The notes: generated by a model not told the origin, from the sequence alone. 9,448 bases of DNA from Candidatus Methanogaster sp. UBA203 (GCA_002503595.1 DASC01000130.1:1-9448), one strand, 5' to 3'. Shown: positions 1 through 6,781, counted from the stretch's first letter. Numbers and translations are program-made.

Positions 1-1
1 G

Positions 2-154
2 ATACGTGCGGAATGTCAGATCAAGGATAAGGAGACGATAAAGGTGATGAATATGACCGAGCAGATCGCTGGCGGTCAGGGAAGCAAGATCGGGACAGCG
101 TACCGGCTGGAGACTGGAGAGGTGATATATATGCCCGAGAATGGGACGGCATGA
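2..154 (+). CDS. DUF2149 family protein, C-terminal end (partial, enters from left edge)
   Basis: Reading from base 2 gives 50 residues and a TGA stop at 152-154, with no start in the window. The tail (…VMNMTEQIAGGQGSKIG…, then AYRLETGEVIYMPENGTA) aligns without gaps to the C-terminus of the complete DUF2149 protein at 5070-5411 (VMNVTDMLAGGEGEKMG…, AYRLRTGEMIYVPEN), with about 60% identical residues over 44 positions by eye. It is therefore the extracytoplasmic C-terminal domain of a second, paralogous DUF2149 protein on the opposite strand. A MotA/ExbB-type gene would be expected just upstream, outside the window; that is inference from the complete unit. Unlike the complete unit, no chelatase gene follows on this strand. 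The function of DUF2149 is unknown; an ExbD/TolR-like role is argued under the complete copy. Confidence 0.85.
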   Translation: MRAECQIKDKETIKVMNMTEQIAGGQGSKIGTAYRLETGEVIYMPENGTA

Positions 155-476
155 CCGACTGCCGCCGCCAGCAGTGGAAACTCACATAATACATTGCCCA
201 CAACCCCACCAGTGATCGACGCAAGAAATAAAACTACAGAGGTCGCAGAGTGGCACAGAAAAATCTGAAAAAACCATTGGGGCGGCGTGACGTATCTTAA
301 GGGCGAAATTACACGAGAGGGTCAATTAAAAACTCTTGTGTTCCTCTCTGCCCTCTATGGTTCAATTGAAGCACAGATTTAAGATAACATCTGCGTAAAT
401 TTTTGAGATTATTGGGAATTCCCGTACGGTTTTTTATACATAATTTTGTATATTCTTATGCGTATTTTATCACCTT
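155..476. other. AT-rich intergenic region between convergent units
   Basis: About 320 bases lie between the + strand DUF2149 end and the 3' element of the - strand cobN-like gene. I found no credible coding sequence, tRNA or CRISPR repeat. It holds several perfect short palindromes: TTCAATTGAA (361-370), GGGAATTCCC (414-423) and the overlapping CCGTACGG (422-429). It also has T-runs at 398-402 and 430-435, and a GAGAGG/CCTCTC inverted repeat (315-320 / 343-348). It most likely serves as a terminator region for both convergent transcripts. Confidence 0.5.
422..435 (+). terminator. possible + strand terminator (palindrome followed by T6)
   Basis: The CCGTACGG palindrome runs straight into six T residues (430-435) and then an AT-rich stretch. 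Archaeal RNA polymerase terminates on T-rich tracts in the non-template strand, so this is a plausible stop for transcripts from the + strand DUF2149 gene. The palindrome is too short to form a good hairpin by itself, so the call rests on the T-run and position. Confidence 0.3.
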
Positions 477-541
477 GATAATATCTGCAAGCCTCAACCG
501 CTGACCGCCAAGCCAGTGCAGTTGAGGCTTTTTCGATTATC
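477..541 (-). repeat. structured element A: stop-codon-anchored hairpin after the cobN-like gene
   Basis: On the - strand RNA, an outer 6-bp stem (GATAAT at 541-536 with ATTATC at 482-477) encloses an inner 13-bp stem with one U·G pair (530-518 with 501-489) and a 16-nt loop (517-502). The 5' arm of the outer stem contains the cobN-like TAA stop (539-537), and the inner stem begins 6 nt after the stop. A related copy (element B, 5012-5073) has the same architecture and spacing. About 34 of 42 aligned bases of the core match, and the loop follows ACNGGCNNNGCGGUCA in both. On the + strand the inner 10-bp inverted repeat is followed by TTTTT (529-533), so it could also end + strand transcripts. 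Its role is not known: RNA processing, 3'-end stabilisation, a terminator or a small mobile repeat are all possible. Confidence 0.65.
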
Positions 542-3500
542 GTTTCTTGTACCTGAATCCGGCATAGATCAGCCCAAGCACCAGAAGCACAGCGACAAGC
601 CCGAGCACCTCCATTCCCGAGAATGTGATATCGGTCTTCATCTCGGTCTTCTCGATGACCTGTCCGACCACTTCTTCCGGTTGCTCGACAACAGGAATGT
701 CCTTGACGCCACCAGGAATCGCAGAAATGTCCTCTGCTTGTGTCTCATTGGTCGTGGACTTTCGAGCGGGCGACTTTGGCGTGGTCATGACATCTGGTGG
801 ATGTGTGCCGCCGCCAGAACTGCGGGATCGTTCTGGTGGGTTTGTTGTTGGAGCTGAGAGTATGCCTGATAAGGTCTCATCCAAGAACGGATTTGCGCAG
901 GTATGTCCGCAGCAAGTAACTCCATATTCCTCCACTGATTTCTGGTAGGTTTCAGCAAGAGTAATCTTCACTTCATCAGACGGATCCCAGTATCCCTTTC
1001 GTATCGCTTCGAGCATTCGTGCGGTTATTGATTGTTGCGCATAAGGATTGTTTTCATTGAACCAGTCCTCAAGCCCCATATCGTATTTGTCCTGCACATA
1101 GACCTCGAATACCTCATTCCACATATAATCGGTTACAATCTCCGGACTTGTAGCTTCCCATCCCCAGAGATTTTCGAATAGCTCTGACATTGCCTTCGCT
1201 CCACAGTAGCCCTGTTCTTGCATCCCCTCTATCCAAAGTGGATTGAAGTATCTCGTACGCAGTTCCCTTGTGAGGAAATTGCTCAAAGTCTCTGTTACAG
1301 GATTGCTTGGGTCTTGGAAATTAGTTATATAGAGGTCTGGACTCTCTCCTGTTACACTTCTAACAGCTAAATTCAGCCCACCAAGATATTGGAAGACATC
1401 ATCATTATCCAATGTTGAATAAAGATTTGAGCTATCGATGTGCACAGCAGCCTCAACACCATCAAGATTTTGTCTGAAAAGATCCTTTATATGTTGCTCG
1501 CCCCATATATTCTCTCCATAAATATGACTCATTCTGCTGATGTATAGGTCTGCAATCCTACTCTCGTTTTCCCATGTGTGGCTTTCGTGGATAGCTTCTG
1601 GAAGTCCAGTTCCATACGAACCCGGTGCCTCTGAAAAGATTCTTGCCATCGACAAATCACGTGCAATTGACTCATTATAACCATTGTCGATTAACCACTC
1701 ATAGATCGCCTCTGAATCTTCTTTGACATAATTCACATAGCCTGGGCATTCGGTATCATTCGCCTCGGCAGACAGCCGGACTGCCTGATCCAACAGCACC
1801 ATCCTGGTCGAAAAGTGGTCACGGTACAATCCAGAAGGTGTCATGATAACGTCTATCCTAGGTCTTCCAAGTTCACTGCAATTTATGAGTTTGACCTTCA
1901 TGACCCTTCCCCATTTATCCCATACAGGCTCGACACCCATCAGGTAAAGAATCTCTGACTCTGACACTCCGTAATGTCTCATCAGTTCTACCGACCAGAG
2001 TACGAACGCTACTTTTCTTGGATATTCTCCAGTTTTATTCAAATGTTGAGCTAACAATTGATCTGCCATTTCCTTGCCAACTTCCCATGACTCTTTGGTA
2101 GGTATGATTCGTGGATCAAACGAGTAGAAATCTCTACCAGTCGGTAGGGCATCGGGATTTCTTATTGGATCGTTGCCGGGTGCCGGTGGTATATATTTAT
2201 CTTCCAATGCATCCAATACTCGCGATGTCTCGATTTGACATGCTTTCAGGTTCGCTGCATAGACTTTAGAAGTGTTCAAATCCACTGTCACATTTGCAGA
2301 TACATTTCCAGGTCCAAACACCTTCTCCTGTGCAGCCACTGGGTCTGTGCCATTTATTACCTCTCCCAAGAGTTCTTCAAGCACAGTGCAGTTCCCATGC
2401 GCTGGATTCAGTTCATGCGGGTCTGGATATATTTCTGCCACATGCTCCACAAACTCGTCTCCAAGCATTGATTCTACCATTGCTATCAACTTCCAATCAT
2501 CAGGTGCCGTGCCAAGTATATGCAGTCCATAAGGCATGAATTCAACTGCCAGCTCATGAAGATACAGGTGCAGTTCTCCATTTATGAAGTTCTCGAATTC
2601 TGTATCATCCATCGCTCTGAGTTCCTCTACGGACACACCCAGATCCTCACTCAAGTTAAGATTCTCATATAGCTCTGTTATCGTCTCCCTGTATTCGAGT
2701 TTGAGCGGTCCACTTGTGCTGAGATAAGTATGTATCTTCTGATGCAAAATAGAAAGATTTCCGTATAGCCCAGAAGCAACGATGGGCGGCGTTAGATGAT
2801 CTACTATGTCAGCCATACCCCTTCTTTTTGCCTGCGTGCCTTCGCCTATGTTGTCCATAATATAGATGTATGGGTTGGGCAGGTCCTGCATTAGTATAAC
2901 AGGCCAACAATTTTTTATCGATAATCCAACCTCTTTTCCAGGTCTCCACTCGTGTGTTGCATGCGTGCCGACATGGACAACAGCGTTCGCTCCAAAACCT
3001 CTTTTCAACCAGAAATAGAAGGCAATGTACTGATGATTTGGTGGTATCGATTTATCATGATACATTACCGCCTGATCCTGTGATGTGCCAACTGATGGTT
3101 CAGGAGCGAGTAACATGTTCCCAAAGACAATCTTTGGAATAACAAGATACTTTCCAGATTCACTTTCGTAAACCATTATCTCGCCAGGCGGTTCTCCCCA
3201 CATCGTTATTACTTCGTCTCTCTTACTCACCGGAAGCTCATTGAACCATTCCAGATATTCACTTTCTGGAATTAACGTTGCATTGCCAGCTTCCACGATC
3301 TTTTCTATTTCATCGGGTGCCCATACACCGACATTTCTTCCTTGATGTAGTATCAAATCACGTAGTTCTGTGCTGTTCGGCGTTGTATTCCCGACAGTAT
3401 ATCCTCGCTCTCGCATACCATCTAATAAATTAGCTATACTTGACATTATATTCAGATAGCTTGCTCCAACACTCGCCTTACCTGGTGGATGGTTATAATA

Positions 3501-4997
3501 GAGTATCGCGACCTTTTTGTCAGAATTGTTCATGTGCTTTAACGTTGTCCACGCGATCGTTCTGTTAACGAGCCAGTCCACCTGTTCATCAATTGGACTG
3601 TGATATGGCACACCAGTAATCGGATCTATTTTTCTCCCACTTATAAGCATTGGCTCAATCACTCCATCGAGTTCTGGTTGAGCAATATACGCTGCAATCA
3701 GAGATATCGAGAGACCATGTTTGCTTTCATACCATTCTTCCACGGTTTGATAATGATCCGTCACTGCCTTTAACACCGAAACATTTATTCGTTCAAGGTC
3801 CGCAATGCCCTTTTCTGGCGATCCATAGTTCATTCTAAAACCTTTAATCGATACTATGGTATCTACGATCGATGTATCATTTACCATATAGAATGTTGTG
3901 TTTAACTTCCACTCGATTATCGGGATTACATTAACACCTCTTGCCTCAAAACCTCTCACGAGAGCATCTGGCACTTCTGTGTGACCTACAGCATACATAG
4001 CCTTCCAAGTCCTAATTCCCACAGTAGGTTTACTTGGATCGTATAAATGGTGGGTCCCAGTGTCACTTCCATACCATGCAAGATACTCGGTTAAATTTTT
4101 AAATACCACAACCGAGTCTGGATGGTATATAAAATCTTTTGGAAGAACTATCGGCTCTTGTATGGTCGCATTTAATCCGCAGAAATTAACTCCAAGATAT
4201 GCCAATAATCTTTTTATGTTTTCAAGACCGCCGTTTACCCAGTACTGTTTTATCCACGGATGATCCGTTAGATTAACATTGGCTAAATAATCATGTGGGG
4301 GTTCGCCGAGCGAAATCACAGAAGCATTATTTTGCTCTTTCGCATCATTCACTGCTTGTTCAATCTCTGAAAGAGTGTCTAACCCAACCGCATTATCTGT
4401 AAATATCACATCTTGCGTAGATAGGCTAAGATTGTCAGGAATACTTTTTGTGCGATATATCGTAATATTTAGGTTAATATCCATCTCCTTCATTGCAGAC
4501 ACAATTAATCCCTGATACTCGTAACCACCGATTATAAAGGTGACATTTGCTTCTTGTGAACCTTCTTTTACCCTAACTTCCTGAGAACTCGCATTTAAGA
4601 CATGAGTGGATTCATTCACGTCATAACTCAAATTCGCCGAGTTATTAGCAATCGCTGTTCCATTATACGTTTCAGCGATGGATGCATTTAACACAATCTG
4701 AAAAATGCTTTCATTCACATCACCCAAATTCCAGGTGATGTTCTTCCCCTCCAATGTTCCATTCTGCGAATCATTGATATATGCCAACCCATCCGGAAGA
4801 TGGTCCGTTATAGTAACATTACTTGCATTCTCTGTGAAGTTCACCTTTATTGTATAGGCAATATTTTCACCAAGCATTGCATCTGTCTTATCCACTGACT
4901 TCTCTATCTCCATGCCATACACCGGTATGGCAAATATCTGCGCGACAAAGATTGCCGCGATCAACAATCCGATATAGTTTCGTGTATTCTTATTCAT
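537..4997 (-). CDS. exported, membrane-anchored CobN/Mg-chelatase-H family protein with N-terminal DUF11 domain
   Basis: This 1486-residue protein starts with a signal peptide (hydrophobic 9-26, likely cut near G28). A DUF11-like β-domain follows (about 30-143), then a full CobN/BchH-type body (about 152-1375), a Ser/Thr/Pro-rich linker (about 1385-1455) and one transmembrane helix (1464-1481) ending in YKKR. Family hallmarks are THATHEWRPGKEVGLS at 678-693, where E683 matches the conserved Glu of the HG-x2-EWLPG motif of CobN/ChlH, and later DNIGEGTQAKRRG plus DHLTPP. A Cys/His cluster, TCCGHTCANP (C1362, C1363, H1365, C1367), lies near the C-end of the body. There are many N-x-S/T sequons, 14 of them between residues 53 and 153. 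Classical CobN inserts cobalt into a corrin ring in the cytoplasm with CobS/CobT; neither partner is in the window. The topology here places the body outside the membrane. The ATG has an excellent GAGGTGA site. It is last in the unit, 72 bases after DUF2149. The true substrate is unknown; tetrapyrrole/metal handling is inferred. Confidence 0.9.
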   Translation of the reverse strand: MNKNTRNYIGLLIAAIFVAQIFAIPVYGMEIEKSVDKTDAMLGENIAYTIKVNFTENASNVTITDHLPDGLAYINDSQNGTLEGKNITWNLGDVNESIFQIVLNASIAETYNGTAIANNSANLSYDVNESTHVLNASSQEVRVKEGSQEANVTFIIGGYEYQGLIVSAMKEMDINLNITIYRTKSIPDNLSLSTQDVIFTDNAVGLDTLSEIEQAVNDAKEQNNASVISLGEPPHDYLANVNLTDHPWIKQYWVNGGLENIKRLLAYLGVNFCGLNATIQEPIVLPKDFIYHPDSVVVFKNLTEYLAWYGSDTGTHHLYDPSKPTVGIRTWKAMYAVGHTEVPDALVRGFEARGVNVIPIIEWKLNTTFYMVNDTSIVDTIVSIKGFRMNYGSPEKGIADLERINVSVLKAVTDHYQTVEEWYESKHGLSISLIAAYIAQPELDGVIEPMLISGRKIDPITGVPYHSPIDEQVDWLVNRTIAWTTLKHMNNSDKKVAILYYNHPPGKASVGASYLNIMSSIANLLDGMRERGYTVGNTTPNSTELRDLILHQGRNVGVWAPDEIEKIVEAGNATLIPESEYLEWFNELPVSKRDEVITMWGEPPGEIMVYESESGKYLVIPKIVFGNMLLAPEPSVGTSQDQAVMYHDKSIPPNHQYIAFYFWLKRGFGANAVVHVGTHATHEWRPGKEVGLSIKNCWPVILMQDLPNPYIYIMDNIGEGTQAKRRGMADIVDHLTPPIVASGLYGNLSILHQKIHTYLSTSGPLKLEYRETITELYENLNLSEDLGVSVEELRAMDDTEFENFINGELHLYLHELAVEFMPYGLHILGTAPDDWKLIAMVESMLGDEFVEHVAEIYPDPHELNPAHGNCTVLEELLGEVINGTDPVAAQEKVFGPGNVSANVTVDLNTSKVYAANLKACQIETSRVLDALEDKYIPPAPGNDPIRNPDALPTGRDFYSFDPRIIPTKESWEVGKEMADQLLAQHLNKTGEYPRKVAFVLWSVELMRHYGVSESEILYLMGVEPVWDKWGRVMKVKLINCSELGRPRIDVIMTPSGLYRDHFSTRMVLLDQAVRLSAEANDTECPGYVNYVKEDSEAIYEWLIDNGYNESIARDLSMARIFSEAPGSYGTGLPEAIHESHTWENESRIADLYISRMSHIYGENIWGEQHIKDLFRQNLDGVEAAVHIDSSNLYSTLDNDDVFQYLGGLNLAVRSVTGESPDLYITNFQDPSNPVTETLSNFLTRELRTRYFNPLWIEGMQEQGYCGAKAMSELFENLWGWEATSPEIVTDYMWNEVFEVYVQDKYDMGLEDWFNENNPYAQQSITARMLEAIRKGYWDPSDEVKITLAETYQKSVEEYGVTCCGHTCANPFLDETLSGILSAPTTNPPERSRSSGGGTHPPDVMTTPKSPARKSTTNETQAEDISAIPGGVKDIPVVEQPEEVVGQVIEKTEMKTDITFSGMEVLGLVAVLLVLGLIYAGFRYKKR

Positions 4998-5003
4998 GTT
5001 TAT

Positions 5004-5010
5004 TCACCTC
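5004..5010 (-). promoter_or_regulatory. ribosome binding site of the cobN-like gene
   Basis: The - strand reads GAGGTGA, six bases before the ATG at 4997. It is a strong archaeal Shine-Dalgarno match and fixes the start. It lies one base beyond the 3' outer arm of element B (5012-5016), so folding of that element could affect ribosome access. Confidence 0.8.
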
Positions 5011-5011
5011 G

Positions 5012-5073
5012 ATAGACGTGCAGGCTCGACTGCTGACCGCAGGGCCTGTGCAGTTCGAGGCTTTCAGTTCTAT
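5012..5073 (-). repeat. structured element B: stop-codon-anchored hairpin between DUF2149 and the cobN-like gene
   Basis: On the - strand RNA, an outer 5-bp stem (AUAGA at 5073-5069 with UCUAU at 5016-5012) encloses an inner stem (5063-5050 with 5033-5021; one bulged A, one C·C mismatch) and a 16-nt loop (5049-5034). The outer 5' arm contains the DUF2149 TAG stop, and the inner stem starts 6 nt after it, exactly as in element A. Against A, one inner pair changes A-U to G-C, one changes U·G to U-A, and the outer stem keeps pairing with a different sequence. These are compensatory differences that favour a functional RNA fold. There is no T-run after it on this strand, so it is not a typical archaeal terminator. 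It fills almost the whole DUF2149-cobN gap and ends right at the ribosome binding site. It may set the ratio between the motor genes and the chelatase by processing or translational control. Confidence 0.65.
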
Positions 5074-5411
5074 TCACTTTCAGTAGCATTCTCTGGAACA
5101 TAGATCATCTCTCCAGTTCTCAGTCGATAGGCAATTCCCATCTTCTCGCCCTCTCCTCCGGCGAGCATGTCTGTCACGTTCATGACCTCTATCTTATCCG
5201 GGTCTTTTATAATAATCTGCATATCCGGCTCTCCGGGATTCTTTACCATCGTAAAACTGGCGTCCGGATCAAGCAGTTCAGGCATACTGTGTGCCATCAG
5301 GATTGCAACGAGCAGCGCCACCGCAAAGACCATTGCGGCATCGAATAGATTCGCAACACCGTTCAGCGGGTCCTCATCATCATCAATGACGCGAAGGCGC
5401 AGTCTGCTCAT
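5070..5411 (-). CDS. DUF2149 family protein, ExbD/TolR-like topology
   Basis: 113 residues from the ATG at 5411, which overlaps the stop of the MotA-like gene as ATGA. The protein begins MSRLRLRVIDDDEDPLNG; upstream in-frame starts would lie inside the neighbour and are not needed. A short acidic cytoplasmic N-terminus is followed by one transmembrane helix (about 23-41) and an outside domain ending AYRLRTGEMIYVPEN. The helix entry, NLFDAAMVFAVALLVAI, resembles ExbD/TolR, where an Asp at the same place carries the proton; here that residue is D24. DUF2149 itself has no assigned function. The ExbD comparison is my inference from topology, the Asp and pairing with an ExbB-like gene. A paralogue's tail lies at 2-154. 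The gene is translationally coupled upstream and separated from the chelatase gene by element B. Confidence 0.85.
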   Translation of the reverse strand: MSRLRLRVIDDDEDPLNGVANLFDAAMVFAVALLVAILMAHSMPELLDPDASFTMVKNPGEPDMQIIIKDPDKIEVMNVTDMLAGGEGEKMGIAYRLRTGEMIYVPENATESE

Positions 5412-6025
5412 TGCTTCATCATCTCCACGATGTAGTCCATGTCGCTTAAATCCTGGGAATACCACCGTTTCTTGACCGCTGCTATACTGTACCCGACGCC
5501 GCCGATCAGGAGTCCAAGAACAGTGGTTGCGAATGCGATCACAAGGTTTGTGGCAAGTTCATGGATGTTTCCAGCTGAGAGTGCGATGAGTGCAGGACCC
5601 ATCGGGATCAGCGTGCCCATGAGCCCGAGCATCGGACCGATCCGCGCCACGAGTCGCGGGTTCTCCAGTTCCTTTGCAATCCGCAGTTCGTAATCCTGCA
5701 GGAGTTTCTCTGACTCGATGTTGAATGTGGGCTTACCGATGAATCCTCCGAGATCGGCAATGAAACCAGCGAGCAGATCGTTTGATCCGCAGTTTACAAG
5801 AGTCTCGGATACTTTCTCGAACTCTTCATTCTCGATATGCGCCTTTGCATTGGCGCAACCCGATCTGACCCTCTCGATATCCCGGTTCCGTGATGCGTAC
5901 TCGGCTGCAAACGAACCAAGATAGAGTAGAGAGAGCGCGATTAGTCCAAGGAGTGCGAGTACCACAGGATACAACAGTGATGTTGAAACCATGTAGAGCG
6001 CACTCATTACTGACGAAGATATCAT
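5408..6025 (-). CDS. MotA/TolQ/ExbB-type proton channel family protein
   Basis: 205 residues with three hydrophobic segments: about 15-40, 128-150 and 160-184. Between the first two lies a cytoplasmic, charged region (45-125). The second and third helices carry the family pattern: ARIGPMLGLMGTLIPMGPAL (127-146) and AFATTVLGLLIGGVGY (164-179). T138 and T167/T168 stand where ExbB has the channel threonines of helices 2 and 3. Known members form a ring around a dimer of ExbD/TolR/MotB-type proteins and turn ion flow into mechanical work on a partner across the membrane. The start overlaps the DUF2162 stop (ATGA), and a GGAGG site lies at 6034-6038, eight bases before the ATG. The partner is expected to be the adjacent DUF2149 protein and the client the CobN-like protein. 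The transported ion cannot be told from the sequence. Confidence 0.9.
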   Translation of the reverse strand: MISSSVMSALYMVSTSLLYPVVLALLGLIALSLLYLGSFAAEYASRNRDIERVRSGCANAKAHIENEEFEKVSETLVNCGSNDLLAGFIADLGGFIGKPTFNIESEKLLQDYELRIAKELENPRLVARIGPMLGLMGTLIPMGPALIALSAGNIHELATNLVIAFATTVLGLLIGGVGYSIAAVKKRWYSQDLSDMDYIVEMMKQ

Positions 6026-6702
6026 GTTATGTGCCTCCTATTTTTATATTTAATAAATCCAATTATAACAAGGATCGACATTGCGACGAATGTCATTGCC
6101 ATCTCCTTAACATTGATCAGAAATTCAGGGCTTTCGACAGTCTTTGCCTGAAGGTACGCGGGTATTAGAATTATCGACAGAAGATAAAACAATCCTACAA
6201 AGATCATGGCATTTCCAAGACTGGCAGGAGTTTTTCTGAATCGCTGCAATCCAAACGAAACGCCACAAATCCCGACAAAGAAGGTCGCGCCAACCATCAC
6301 GCCGATCTTCCAGTGCGAGATATCTGTCAATGTTGCAAGCGAGGTGCATGCAAGAAAGATGGCTGCAAGGCAGATCGGACATGGGAAAGAGAGCCACAAA
6401 AAGGATTTCCTCGAGATGTCGCAACTTTTCGATACCCATTGTCTTACAGTATAAAACCCTCCTACGATCATTCCGATTGCAAGGATCGCCATTACGAGAA
6501 CGCCGTAAGAAAGTACCTGTTCTGAGAAACCGGGTGGCAGTGTTACCCAACTCAGGATAACCGAGATTGCAAAATATACTGCCCCAATACATAGTATTTC
6601 TTTCCTTTGCAGGCTTGCAAAACCGCATCCAATCCCGGTCTTTACTGCAAATACTAAAGTGCTTGTGAGTATTCCAAAGATGATTAGATTGTTCAGATCC
6701 AT
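6022..6702 (-). CDS. multi-pass membrane protein, DUF2162-type predicted transporter
   Basis: 226 residues from the ATG at 6702 (MDLNNLIIFG…). An in-frame ATG at 6783 would add 27 residues, but it overlaps a TATA-like box and has no ribosome site; AAGTGAT lies upstream of the 6702 start. About six hydrophobic segments are visible: near 5-22, 36-53, 64-84, 108-126, 132-152 and 164-182, with a last one about 200-218. Cysteines stand out: KTGIGCGF (21-28), C94, and PCPIC (C108, C111) at a membrane entry, C119 and C146. I recognise this as the archaeal DUF2162 family from the KTGxGCGF and CPxC motifs, from memory and without a search. No function is established. As first gene of the unit, with Cys-rich membrane segments, it could move a metal, thiol or redox equivalent serving the chelatase-like protein; this is inference. 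Confidence 0.75.
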   Translation of the reverse strand: MDLNNLIIFGILTSTLVFAVKTGIGCGFASLQRKEILCIGAVYFAISVILSWVTLPPGFSEQVLSYGVLVMAILAIGMIVGGFYTVRQWVSKSCDISRKSFLWLSFPCPICLAAIFLACTSLATLTDISHWKIGVMVGATFFVGICGVSFGLQRFRKTPASLGNAMIFVGLFYLLSIILIPAYLQAKTVESPEFLINVKEMAMTFVAMSILVIIGFIKYKNRRHIT

Positions 6703-6781
6703 TGTATCACTTGTTATTGATTTATGATTGCCTAATATCATTCTCATGATATCGATTGTAAAAGTAACAGCTATCTTATCC

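Noticed and set aside
21..224. 67-residue - strand ORF at the left end
   Set aside because: It is antisense to the DUF2149 tail, has low-complexity Arg/Ser content typical of shadow frames and no ribosome site.
155..476. CRISPR array or tRNA in the gene-free stretch
   Set aside because: No regularly spaced repeats and no cloverleaf or TΨC-like sequence were found; only isolated palindromes and T-runs.
516..948. Two + strand ORFs of 107-113 residues under the cobN 3' end
   Set aside because: Both are antisense to the high-GC linker/anchor region of the cobN-like gene, with no recognisable domain or start signal.
5012..5073. PYLIS/SECIS-like recoding element after the DUF2149 UAG
   Set aside because: The UAG is followed by a hairpin at fixed spacing, but element A has the same layout after UAA, both proteins end where their families end, and the frame beyond is not conserved coding.
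5012..5073. Cobalamin riboswitch upstream of the cobN-like gene
   Set aside because: The element is only about 60 bases, lacks a convincing B12 box, and a second copy sits downstream of the gene's stop codon.
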